From an uncultured Bacteroidales bacterium (lineage in GTDB: Bacteria > Bacteroidota > Bacteroidia > Bacteroidales > UBA932), in the NCBI GenBank assembly GCA_944326315.1, contig CALVDP010000017.1, forward strand, positions 1 through 42,613: a stretch of DNA of 42,613 nt, in the 5' to 3' direction. This document shows positions 13,017 through 20,567 of the stretch, one piece after another. The translations under genes were made by a program, and so were the position numbers. The first letter of the stretch is position 1. Each line of letters starts with the position of its first letter. A model generated the notes under the pieces. It worked only from the letters and a program-made list of their open reading frames with translations, did no database searches and was not told the DNA's origin.

Positions 13017-14543
13017 ATGGCAATTACCCAAGGTTTCCTGGACAACAGGATTTTCAGTATAATATCGGAGACAGCGGCTGAGAAAGGCGTCAGGGCTTTC
13101 GTGATAGGCGGCTATGTGAGGGATTGTTTCCTGGGCAGGCAGAGCAAGGACATTGATGTGGTGGTAGAGGGCAGCGGCATCGAGATAGCGGAGGCCGTGG
13201 CCGCGAAGGTGCATTCGAACGTGTCGGTATTCCGCAATTTCGGGACAGCCATGCTCAGGTACAAGGGTGTGGAGGTGGAGTTCGTCGGGGCGCGGAAGGA
13301 GTCTTACCGCAGGGATTCACGCAAGCCTATAGTGGAGAACGGTACGCTGGAGGATGACCAGAAACGCCGGGATTTCACGATTAATGCCATGGCTTTCAGC
13401 CTTCAGCAGGAGGACTTCGGTGCGCTTGTCGATCCTTTCGGCGGGATACGTGACCTGGCGGCCGGAATCATCAGGACACCTCTTGACCCTGATACGACAT
13501 ACAGCGATGACCCTCTGAGGATGATACGTGCCATAAGGTTTGCTACGAAGCTGAGCGATGGGGACAGGCAGTTCAGGATAGTGCCGGAGTCCCTGGATTC
13601 GATCAGGCGCAACAAGGGCCGCCTTGAAATATTGTCGAGGGAGAGGATTGCGGAAGAGCTCGACAAGATGCTGGTATGCAGCCGGCCTTCGCTTGGATTC
13701 CGCCTGATGGACGAGACAGGGCTTCTTGACCTCATACTTCCGCAGCTTTCGAGGCTCAAGGGGACGGAAAGCGTCGACGGGCATGGCCACAAGGAGAATT
13801 TCTCCCACACGCTGGAGGTTCTGGACAATGTAGCTTCTGCCGAGGTGGAGGCCATCGCTTCAGGTTCCCTGAGGGACTATGTATTCGTGGACGGGGTGGA
13901 GACGTCCGAAGTCAGGACGGAACCGTATCTCTGGCTCAGATGGGCGGCTCTGCTGCATGATATCGGCAAGCCTGCCACCAAGCGGTACGACAAGGATGCG
14001 GGATGGACATTCCATGGGCATGAAGTGGTGGGGGCGAGGATGGTGCCCAAGATTTTCAGGTCTCTCAAGATGCCGCTCAACGAGAAGATGAAATACGTGG
14101 AAAAGCTTGTCCTGCTGCATCTCAGACCTATTGCCCTTGTGACGGAGGAAGTGACCGACTCTGCCGTGAGGCGTCTTCTGTTCGATGCCGGGAATGACAT
14201 AGACGACCTCATGCTTCTGTGCAATGCGGACATCACTTCCAAGAATCCGCGTAAGGTGGAGAGGCTGAAACGCAATTTCGAACTTGTGAGGCACAAGCTT
14301 GCGGAGGTGGAAGCCAAGGATGCCATAAGGAATTTCAAGAATCCTGTCACCGGAGAGTATATCATGGAGCTTTACGGGATTCCTCCGTGCCGGCAGATAG
14401 GCGAGCTCAAGGAATATGTGAAGAATGCCATCCTGGACGGTGTGATAGAAAATGATTTCACCCAGGCGGACCGGCTTATGAGAGCCCGGGCTGCCGAAAT
14501 GGGACTGACCGAGGTGCCGGGTAAGGCCGGGATGCCTGAATGA
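13017..14543 (+). CDS. cca: CCA-adding-type tRNA nucleotidyltransferase with HD domain
   Basis: The 508-residue protein combines a class II nucleotidyltransferase head with an HD domain. Visible motifs are GGYVRD (31-36), the metal-binding DIDVVV (45-50), RRDFTINAMA (117-126) and DDPLRMIRAIRFA (~164-176). A LLHDIGKPATKR / FHGHE pair around residue 313 marks the HD domain. Enzymes of this family add CCA to tRNA 3' ends; poly(A) polymerases share the fold, but bacteria of this group normally carry one such gene and it is annotated as CCA-adding. The HD part may give a phosphatase/phosphodiesterase repair activity. It is 9 nt upstream of the Xer gene, so xer and hpf probably follow in the same transcript. 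Confidence 0.88.
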   Translation: MAITQGFLDNRIFSIISETAAEKGVRAFVIGGYVRDCFLGRQSKDIDVVVEGSGIEIAEAVAAKVHSNVSVFRNFGTAMLRYKGVEVEFVGARKESYRRDSRKPIVENGTLEDDQKRRDFTINAMAFSLQQEDFGALVDPFGGIRDLAAGIIRTPLDPDTTYSDDPLRMIRAIRFATKLSDGDRQFRIVPESLDSIRRNKGRLEILSRERIAEELDKMLVCSRPSLGFRLMDETGLLDLILPQLSRLKGTESVDGHGHKENFSHTLEVLDNVASAEVEAIASGSLRDYVFVDGVETSEVRTEPYLWLRWAALLHDIGKPATKRYDKDAGWTFHGHEVVGARMVPKIFRSLKMPLNEKMKYVEKLVLLHLRPIALVTEEVTDSAVRRLLFDAGNDIDDLMLLCNADITSKNPRKVERLKRNFELVRHKLAEVEAKDAIRNFKNPVTGEYIMELYGIPPCRQIGELKEYVKNAILDGVIENDFTQADRLMRARAAEMGLTEVPGKAGMPE

Positions 14544-14552
14544 TGCCGGGAT

Positions 14553-15506
14553 ATGGAAAGCAGCCTCATAGACCGGTATATCACCTACGTTTCCACTGTC
14601 AGGCGGTATTCCTCCAGGACCAGGGACATCTATGCGTCAAGCCTGGCTAATTTCTGCGCCTATGCCGGGCCGGAAAATGATGACGAGCTTGTCGCTTCCC
14701 TGATACCCAATATGATAAGGGGGTATGAGGTGGATCTTCTGGACAAAGGGATGAAGGCCCGGACTGTCAACCTCCATATATCTGTGCTGAGCGGTTTCTG
14801 CCGCTTCCTGATGAAGAACGGGGTCATTGAAGCGAATCCTGTCCACATGGTCAGGAGACCGAAGATGGAGAGGCGGCTGCCGGAATTTTTCAGGGAGGAG
14901 GACATGAGGAATTATTTCCGGCGTACGGATGTCTTCGCTTCCGATGTACCGGATCTTACCGGGGAGGGCTATGTGCGGAGGTTCCACAGGGCTGTGGTCT
15001 CTACATTGTACAATACCGGTATCCGCCGCTCTGAACTGGTGGGACTGAGACGCGGTGACGTGGATTTTTCCCGTCAGGTGATGCGCGTGAGGGGCAAAGG
15101 CGGCAAAATGCGTGAAATTCCGCTATTGCCTTCCTATTGTCAGGAAATTTCATTATATTTACATGCAGTTGACACGATGGACGGAAGTGCGCGCGGTCTG
15201 TCTTCGCCAATGTTTGTGACGGCGAAAGGGAAGCCGGTATATCCGGAGCTTGTTGACAGGATTGTAAGGCAGGAGCTTGGCAGTGCAGGAGGCTTTTCCG
15301 GAAGGAAATCCCCGCATGTCCTCAGGCATACCGTCGCGACAGAGCTTCTTGATGACGGCGCGGACCTGAATTCCATTAAGGAGTTCCTGGGACATTCCTC
15401 GCTTGCAGCCACGCAGGTCTACACGCACAATTCCATCGAGAAACTGAAAAGTGTTTATGAATCCGCCCACCCACGGGCTAAAAACGGAGGTAAAAATGGA
15501 GATTAG
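14553..15506 (+). CDS. XerC/XerD-type tyrosine recombinase
   Basis: A complete 317-residue tyrosine recombinase. The N-terminal SAM-like core-binding domain covers about residues 1-95. The catalytic set is intact: Arg158 (TGIRRSEL), Lys182 (RGKGGK), His255 and Arg258 (PHVLRHT), His281 (LGHSS) and Tyr290 (QVYTHN). Such enzymes resolve chromosome dimers at dif together with a partner and FtsK. With cca upstream and the overlapping hpf downstream, and no mobile element around, it looks like the housekeeping Xer, not an integrase. Bacteroidota carry several paralogues, so I leave the exact XerC or XerD assignment open. Its stop overlaps the hpf start by 11 nt. Confidence 0.88.
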   Translation: MESSLIDRYITYVSTVRRYSSRTRDIYASSLANFCAYAGPENDDELVASLIPNMIRGYEVDLLDKGMKARTVNLHISVLSGFCRFLMKNGVIEANPVHMVRRPKMERRLPEFFREEDMRNYFRRTDVFASDVPDLTGEGYVRRFHRAVVSTLYNTGIRRSELVGLRRGDVDFSRQVMRVRGKGGKMREIPLLPSYCQEISLYLHAVDTMDGSARGLSSPMFVTAKGKPVYPELVDRIVRQELGSAGGFSGRKSPHVLRHTVATELLDDGADLNSIKEFLGHSSLAATQVYTHNSIEKLKSVYESAHPRAKNGGKNGD

Positions 15507-15786
15507 AGTACAATCCATCAAGTTCAATGCTGATCAGAAACTGCTGGACTTTGTAGAGAAGAAGCTGTCCAAATTGCCTAAATTCTACGATGAGATCATC
15601 GGTGTGGACGTCACGTTGTCACTGCTTCCTGAGCACGAGAACAAGAATGTGAAGGTGCAGGTGCAGGTGCCGGGCAATGATGTCGTGGTAGAGAGGAATG
15701 CAAGGACGTTTGAGGATGCGGTCGTGGACTGTCTCGATGTCCTGAAGGAGAAACTTGTAAGGGTGAAGGAGAAGAAAGCGGTATGA
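15496..15786 (+). CDS. hpf: Ribosome hibernation-promoting factor (HPF/RaiA/YfiA family)
   Basis: The short-form hibernation factor binds the 30S decoding centre and inactivates ribosomes in stationary phase or stress. From ATG 15496 it is 96 residues (MEIRVQSIKFNADQKLLDFV...), with the beta-alpha-beta-beta-beta-alpha pattern of the S30AE domain and a basic C-terminal helix (EKLVRVKEKKAV). The frame opens at 15451, but those codons belong to the Xer gene's end. The 11-nt overlap with xer suggests coupled translation. In Bacteroides this gene is, to my knowledge, followed by tRNAs and tuf; here it is followed by a repeat and hairpins instead. Confidence 0.9.
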   Translation: MEIRVQSIKFNADQKLLDFVEKKLSKLPKFYDEIIGVDVTLSLLPEHENKNVKVQVQVPGNDVVVERNARTFEDAVVDCLDVLKEKLVRVKEKKAV

Positions 15787-15808
15787 CAGAGTATCGTCTA
15801 AGATAGTT

Positions 15809-15882
15809 TAACGTGAATTCGATGAAATGAATGGAATGAATTTCAGGGAATTATCACTATAGAGGACGAAGTCCGATGTAAG
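15809..15882 (+). repeat. 74-nt dispersed repeat, copy B (after hpf)
   Basis: It is collinear with 3417-3490 (68/74 identical, no gaps), again a short distance (22 nt) after a stop codon and in the gene's orientation. The GGAC-GAA-GTCC hairpin is conserved. CTCTATAGAG has become CACTATAGAG, weakening that palindrome. The right-hand inverted repeat seen near copy A is not present here. Confidence 0.8.
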
Positions 15883-15937
15883 GAGGGTGACTCAAAAGTG
15901 ACTTTTGGTCACCCTCAAATGTCTTTCTTCGAAAGAC
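15883..15937 (+). other. Two consecutive hairpins after repeat copy B
   Basis: GAGGGTGAC (15883-15891) pairs with GTCACCCTC (15908-15916), and after a one-base bulge CAAAAG pairs with CTTTTG around a TGA loop. Next, GTCTTTC (15921-15927) pairs with GAAAGAC (15931-15937) around TTC. No U-run follows either one. Copy A is followed by hairpins in analogous places but of different sequence. Confidence 0.65.
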
Positions 15938-15939
15938 GT

Positions 15940-15985
15940 GGGGCTGTGTCAAAATGAATGTTTTGATGCGGCCCCCATCTTTTTT
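15940..15985 (+). terminator. Terminator of the cca-xer-hpf unit, hairpin family copy 2
   Basis: Arm 15940-15954 pairs with 15961-15975 through 12 Watson-Crick and three G-U pairs, with loop TGAATG, followed by CATCTTTTTT. It differs from the hairpin at 11230-11265 at only three of 36 positions. Confidence 0.8.
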
Positions 15986-16016
15986 GTTCCGGCGTCGCCG
16001 AAAATTATTATCTTTG
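15983..16016 (+). promoter_or_regulatory. Promoter of the PurF-like gene
   Basis: TTTG (15983-15986), a 22-nt spacer (slightly long) and TATCTTTG (16009-16016), an exact -7 match. The ATG follows 20 nt later. The -33 overlaps the terminator's U-run. Confidence 0.5.
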
Positions 16017-16035
16017 CCCGTCAAAAATTTTCTTT

Positions 16036-17442
16036 ATGGGAGGCTTTTTCGGTACTATTGCCAGGGAAAAGTGCGTCAATGACCTTTTCTACGGCACTGA
16101 CTATAATTCGCATACGGGAACAAAACGCGGCGGCATGGCCACATACAGTCTGGAAGACGGTTTCAAGCGGTCCATCCACAATCTTGAAAGTTCGTATTTC
16201 CGCAGCAAGTTCGAAGATGACCTGGACAAGTTCACGGGCAATGCCGGCATAGGTGTCATCAGCGATACGGATCCGCAGCCGATAGTACTGAATTCCCATC
16301 TCGGCAAGTTCGCGATCGTCACTGTGGCGAGGGTGGTGAACCTGCAGGAGATTGAGCAGGAGCTGCTGTCCCGCAACATGCATTTCTCGGAGCTGAGTTC
16401 AGGGAAGACAAACCAGACGGAGCTTATAGCCCTTCTTATCATACAGGGGAAGACCTTCAGGGAAGGCATAGAGAATGTCTTCGCAAGGATCAAGGGGTCC
16501 TGTTCCATGCTTATCCTGACCGAAGACGGAATCATCGCCGCCAGGGACAGGCTCGGCAGGACACCGATAGTGATAGGCCGGAAGGACGGGGCTTATGCGG
16601 CCACCAGCGAATCATGCAGTTTCCCGAACCTTGATTTCGAGGTGGAGCGCTATCTGGGCCCGGGAGAGATTGTCCGCCTCTATCCCGACCATGTGGAGCA
16701 GATCAAGGCTCCGGAGAAGGAAATGCAGATATGCTCGTTCCTGTGGGTATATTACGGTTTCCCGACATCAAGCTATGAAGACAGGAATGTCGAGCAGGTG
16801 CGTTTCCTGAGTGGTTACAAGATGGGGTCTGCAGATGATTCCGAGGCAGATTTCGTGTGTGGCATACCGGATTCCGGCATAGGCCAGGGACTCGGATATG
16901 CAGAAGGGAAGGGCATACCTTATCACAGGGCAATCACCAAATACACCCCGACATGGCCGCGAAGCTTCACTCCGAGCAACCAGGAGCGCAGGTCGCTTGT
17001 AGCCAAGATGAAGCTTATCCCGAACAGGGCGATGCTTGAGGGCAAGCGGATAATATTCTGTGACGACTCCATCGTCCGCGGCACACAGCTGAAAGACAAT
17101 GTCAAGGTCCTTTATGACTATGGTGCCAGGGAGGTGCACATGCGTATCGGATGCCCTCCGCTTGTGTATGGATGCCCGTTCATAGGCTTCTCTGCCAGCA
17201 AGACGGATATGGAGCTTATTACCAGGAGGGTGATAAAGGAACTCGAAGGCGATGCTGACAAGAATCTCGAAAAGTACTCTGACCCCTCCACTCCGGAGTA
17301 CAAGAGGATGGTGGACAAGATAGCAGGGATGTTTGGGCTTACTTCGCTCAAATTCAATACTATAGAGACTCTTGTGGAAGCCATAGGGCTGCCGAAGTGC
17401 AGGCTTTGCACGCATTGTTTTGACGGGACAGGCAAGTTTTGA
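16036..17442 (+). CDS. PurF-like amidophosphoribosyltransferase paralogue without glutaminase residues
   Basis: The 468-residue protein aligns in layout with PurF: an N-terminal Ntn-type glutaminase domain (~1-230) and a C-terminal phosphoribosyltransferase domain with the PRPP loop CDDSIVRGT (342-350). True PurF starts its mature chain with the nucleophile cysteine (CGIFG). Here the start is MGGFFG, with glycine in its place. The Arg of the usual HxRYST segment is replaced (GIGVISDT, 71-78), and the NG of AHNGNL reads TVARVVN (96-102). The glutaminase is therefore probably dead. To my recollection Bacteroides carry a similar MGGFFG paralogue besides normal PurF. Possible roles are ammonia-dependent phosphoribosylamine synthesis, a regulatory subunit, or another PRPP reaction. 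It converges with the methyltransferase gene, 4 nt apart. Confidence 0.85.
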   Translation: MGGFFGTIAREKCVNDLFYGTDYNSHTGTKRGGMATYSLEDGFKRSIHNLESSYFRSKFEDDLDKFTGNAGIGVISDTDPQPIVLNSHLGKFAIVTVARVVNLQEIEQELLSRNMHFSELSSGKTNQTELIALLIIQGKTFREGIENVFARIKGSCSMLILTEDGIIAARDRLGRTPIVIGRKDGAYAATSESCSFPNLDFEVERYLGPGEIVRLYPDHVEQIKAPEKEMQICSFLWVYYGFPTSSYEDRNVEQVRFLSGYKMGSADDSEADFVCGIPDSGIGQGLGYAEGKGIPYHRAITKYTPTWPRSFTPSNQERRSLVAKMKLIPNRAMLEGKRIIFCDDSIVRGTQLKDNVKVLYDYGAREVHMRIGCPPLVYGCPFIGFSASKTDMELITRRVIKELEGDADKNLEKYSDPSTPEYKRMVDKIAGMFGLTSLKFNTIETLVEAIGLPKCRLCTHCFDGTGKF

Positions 17443-17446
17443 CCTG

Positions 17447-18775
17447 TCAGATTCTCACGGCGGCAATCAGAATATTTTCCGGACCGGACGGCAGGTCGCA
17501 CCGGAGTCCGAAGACATGTTCCGTCCCACCGCCTGATGTACCGAGCTTCTTTCTCAAAGTGTCGGAATCCATCCGGATGTTCCGCGCCGTGACTTCACAG
17601 TGCGGGTATTTTTTGCCGAAATCCTTGATATTGCGGTTGTTCAGCGGTGCGGTCCCGATGATGGAGTAGAATTTGCCGTGGTATTTCAGGCGGCTGTCAA
17701 TCAGTGATTTGTCTGACAATATATAGTAATGTGTCGAGATGCCGAGCTTTTTCATCGGGAACATCCGGCACAGAAGATTGAACGCACCGGCTTTCATAAG
17801 GCCCTTGCCTGGCTCGAAGAGCACGGCTCCGCACGACAGCATCTCATATCCTGTCATTGTCACCGGAGCGGCTTCCGCAATTCCGGTCGGGCTGAAGGTC
17901 ATGGCTGACCAGGAATCCGGCCCGGCGGCGGAAGCTGCCAGGATGGAGCACTCTCCGCTGAAGTCCCTGTCAAGTACTGCGATTATTTCCTTGCATTCTC
18001 CGCCGTATTCAAGTATGTGCAGCTGGCGGCATTCCCTGCCCAGTCTGTCGAGCAGCATGCTGATGTCGGCCATGGGGGAGAGCTTGACCATCACGTGGCG
18101 GCATGCTCTGAGTAGGCTGTCTTTCAGCCCGATGATGTCAGGGCTGCATTGTTCAGGAAGGAAGACCTTGGATCCGTCTCCGTCGCGTCTTGCCGGGTCC
18201 AGGAATATTATGTCGGGGCGGAATGTCTCCGATATTTCCTCCGGTGACACTGTCTTGTCTCCGTGTCCGCTTTCAGATGCAAGCATGAGGCTGCTGACGG
18301 AGATGTTCGTGCAGCCGAGTGCATTGAAGTTCTTTTCCGCCGCATCCGCAAGGACTCTGTCCATCTCGTTGTAGAGGACGGCTTCCGCAACTGCCGAGAA
18401 AGCCCAGGAATCCACTCCCAGGCCTCCTGTCAGGTCTGCGATTCTCGGTCTTGCCTTGCCAGCATCAGTTGCATTGCCGCCAGGGTCTCCGCCATCCCGG
18501 TGCGCCTTGATGTCCTCTTCGTGAAGCGATAATGCAAGGGCGGCCTTGTATCTTGCCGTCATTTCGGAGCTGCATTGTTCTCCGCTCAGCCTGCGGGGGT
18601 AGACAAGTCCGGGACATGAGTACCATGCAGGCACCTTCCTGTGCAGCTTTTTCCTCACTTCTATCGTGCTTGCGGCCAGGCTCATGTCGATATCCGGATA
18701 TCTGTCCCTTGCAAGCAGCAGCCGTGCAGTATCCGCATTCTCGTTCCTTATGATGAATTCCGGAAAACTTTCCAT
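17447..18775 (-). CDS. Class I SAM-dependent methyltransferase with THUMP-like domain
   Basis: The 442-residue cytoplasmic protein has an SAM-binding core with ADLTGGLGVDSWAFS (motif I), YNEMDR (motif II) and IIFLDPARRD (motif IV, DPAR). A C-terminal THUMP-like region follows, with HYYILSDKSLIDSRLKYHGKFY and KKYPHCEVTARNI. This combination is the Bacteroidota family annotated as 'THUMP-like domain methyltransferase', presumably acting on RNA, but the target base is unknown to me. It is transcribed divergently from the phosphohexomutase gene, and its 3' end is 4 nt from the PurF-like stop with no room for a separate terminator. Confidence 0.8.
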   Translation of the reverse strand: MESFPEFIIRNENADTARLLLARDRYPDIDMSLAASTIEVRKKLHRKVPAWYSCPGLVYPRRLSGEQCSSEMTARYKAALALSLHEEDIKAHRDGGDPGGNATDAGKARPRIADLTGGLGVDSWAFSAVAEAVLYNEMDRVLADAAEKNFNALGCTNISVSSLMLASESGHGDKTVSPEEISETFRPDIIFLDPARRDGDGSKVFLPEQCSPDIIGLKDSLLRACRHVMVKLSPMADISMLLDRLGRECRQLHILEYGGECKEIIAVLDRDFSGECSILAASAAGPDSWSAMTFSPTGIAEAAPVTMTGYEMLSCGAVLFEPGKGLMKAGAFNLLCRMFPMKKLGISTHYYILSDKSLIDSRLKYHGKFYSIIGTAPLNNRNIKDFGKKYPHCEVTARNIRMDSDTLRKKLGTSGGGTEHVFGLRCDLPSGPENILIAAVRI

Positions 18776-18797
18776 TGGAAAAGATGATTTTCTGCTG

Positions 18798-18834
18798 CAA
18801 AATTATCATTTATTGCGGATATTTGATAAATTTG
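18798..18834. promoter_or_regulatory. Divergent -7 boxes between methyltransferase and phosphohexomutase
   Basis: The complement of 18798-18805 reads TAATTTTG (for the minus-strand gene starting at 18775). 18827-18834 reads TAAATTTG on the plus strand (for the gene at 18888). Neither has a clear TTTG at the right distance. Confidence 0.4.
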
Positions 18835-18887
18835 TAAGATGTGAACCGAATTTAATTTCAACACTATATTTAAACTAAGAAACGATT

Positions 18888-20552
18888 ATGGAAAAGAATT
18901 ACAGAGAGGTGGCCCAGAGCTGGCTGGACGGCAACTATGACCAGGAGACCAAGGCCGAGGTCAAGAGACTTATGGACACGGACCCTGCCGGTCTGGAGGA
19001 TGCTTTCTACAGGAATCTTGAGTTCGGTACAGGCGGACTCCGCGGTGTGATGGGTGTCGGCACGAACAGGATGAACAAGTATGTTGTCGCCATGGCCACA
19101 CAGGGACTTGCGAATTATATACTGAAGAATGTTCCGGGTGACAGCCACAGCGTGTGCGTATCCTTTGACAGCAGGAACAACAGCGATGCCTTCGCCAAGA
19201 TCACGGCAGAGGTGCTTTCTGCCAACGGCATCCATGTGTACATATATGACTGCCTTCATCCGGTGCCTCTCCTGAGCTATGCCGTGAGGAAGAAACATGC
19301 CACCGCCGGCGTCATGGTGACTGCTTCCCATAATCCCAAGGAATACAACGGATACAAGGTGTACTGGTCAGACGGGGCGCAGATCATATCGCCTGTCGAC
19401 AAGGATATCGTGGCCGAGGTCAACGCCATCACCGACCCGTCGATGGTGAAATACAAGGCTGACGGCAAGGAAGGCGGCATCGAGGTGATGGGCGACGAGA
19501 TGAACAACGCGTACATGGATGATGTGCTCACTCTCATGCTTTCGCCTGAGTCAAGGGCAAGGCACAAGGACATCAAGATCGTGTACACTCCTCTTCACGG
19601 GTCCGGAGTGCATATCGTCCCTGCCATTCTGAAAAGGCTCGGCTTCGAGAACGTGTACCATGTCCCTGAGCAGGATGTCAGCGACGGCAATTTCCCTACT
19701 GTCAAGTCTCCGAATCCGGAGGAATCTTCCGCACTTGAGATGGCAGTGAAGGTAGCTGACAGGGAAGGGGCCGACCTGGTGCTTGCTACGGATCCCGATG
19801 CCGACCGTCTGGGTATCGCCGTACGTGACAATAACGGCAAGATGGTGCTTTTCAACGGCAATCAGACAGGAGCGATGCTTACCAGCTATATCCTCACAAG
19901 ATGGAGCGAACTGGGCAAGATTGATTCCTCCAAGTATGTCGTCAAGACTATCGTGACCACGGAGCTTATCCGTGCCATAGCCGAGAAATACGGGGTGAAG
20001 GTATATAATGTCCTTACCGGCTTCAAGTATATCGCTGACATCGTCCGCCGCAATGAAGGCAAGGGCGAGTTCATTTGCGGAGGCGAGGAAAGCTACGGGT
20101 TCAATATCGGCGAGTTCGTCCGTGACAAGGATGCCCCTATCTCTTGCGCAATGGTGGCCGAGTGCGCTGCATGGGCTGCAGACCAGGGACTTACGTTGTA
20201 CCAGTATCTCCAGAATATCTACAAGGAATTCGGGTATTACAGGGAGTCTCTGACTTCGCTTGTGCGTAAGGGCAAGTCCGGTGTCGAGGAGATAGCCAAG
20301 ATCATGTCTGATCTTCGCGAGACCCCTCCTGCAGAGCTTGCGGGTTCTCCTGTGGTGAAGGTGATAGACTACAACAAGCCGGAAGAGACTGGGCTGCCGA
20401 AGTCCAATGTTCTCCAGTTCTTCAATGCTGAGGGAGATGTGGTCTCCGTAAGGCCGTCCGGCACCGAGCCGAAGATCAAGTTCTATTTCGGCGCCAAGGG
20501 AGATGATGCCGATGCCAAGATTGAGAAGCTCAGGGCACAGTTCATCAAATGA
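18888..20552 (+). CDS. Phospho-sugar mutase (phosphoglucomutase/phosphomannomutase family)
   Basis: A 554-residue alpha-D-phosphohexomutase, interconverting hexose 1- and 6-phosphates. All four family regions are visible: LEFGTGGLRGVMGVG near residue 45, the phosphoserine loop TASHNPKEYNGYK (~146), the metal loop ATDPDADRLG (~302) and sugar-binding CGGEESYGF (~398), plus the phosphate-binding RPSGTEPKIKFY near the C-terminus. The length matches the PgcA-type phosphoglucomutases of Bacteroidota. It would link glycolysis (with pgi in this window) to nucleotide-sugar and glycogen synthesis. Glucose versus mannose specificity is not decided. It is 15 nt upstream of the ModF-like gene, probably cotranscribed. 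Confidence 0.92.
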   Translation: MEKNYREVAQSWLDGNYDQETKAEVKRLMDTDPAGLEDAFYRNLEFGTGGLRGVMGVGTNRMNKYVVAMATQGLANYILKNVPGDSHSVCVSFDSRNNSDAFAKITAEVLSANGIHVYIYDCLHPVPLLSYAVRKKHATAGVMVTASHNPKEYNGYKVYWSDGAQIISPVDKDIVAEVNAITDPSMVKYKADGKEGGIEVMGDEMNNAYMDDVLTLMLSPESRARHKDIKIVYTPLHGSGVHIVPAILKRLGFENVYHVPEQDVSDGNFPTVKSPNPEESSALEMAVKVADREGADLVLATDPDADRLGIAVRDNNGKMVLFNGNQTGAMLTSYILTRWSELGKIDSSKYVVKTIVTTELIRAIAEKYGVKVYNVLTGFKYIADIVRRNEGKGEFICGGEESYGFNIGEFVRDKDAPISCAMVAECAAWAADQGLTLYQYLQNIYKEFGYYRESLTSLVRKGKSGVEEIAKIMSDLRETPPAELAGSPVVKVIDYNKPEETGLPKSNVLQFFNAEGDVVSVRPSGTEPKIKFYFGAKGDDADAKIEKLRAQFIK

Positions 20553-20567
20553 TCCCTGCCTCCCGTC

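Noticed and set aside
12920-13081. Short frame (about 53 codons) between the HsdR-N-like gene and cca
   Set aside because: It overlaps the start of cca in another frame, has no promoter or family resemblance, and its only structure is a small GGTCC/GGACC hairpin at 12951-12964.
14553-15506. Xer recombinase as a mobile-element integrase
   Set aside because: It is embedded in a cca-xer-hpf housekeeping run, no tRNA attachment site, excision genes or cargo are visible, and its length fits chromosomal Xer proteins.
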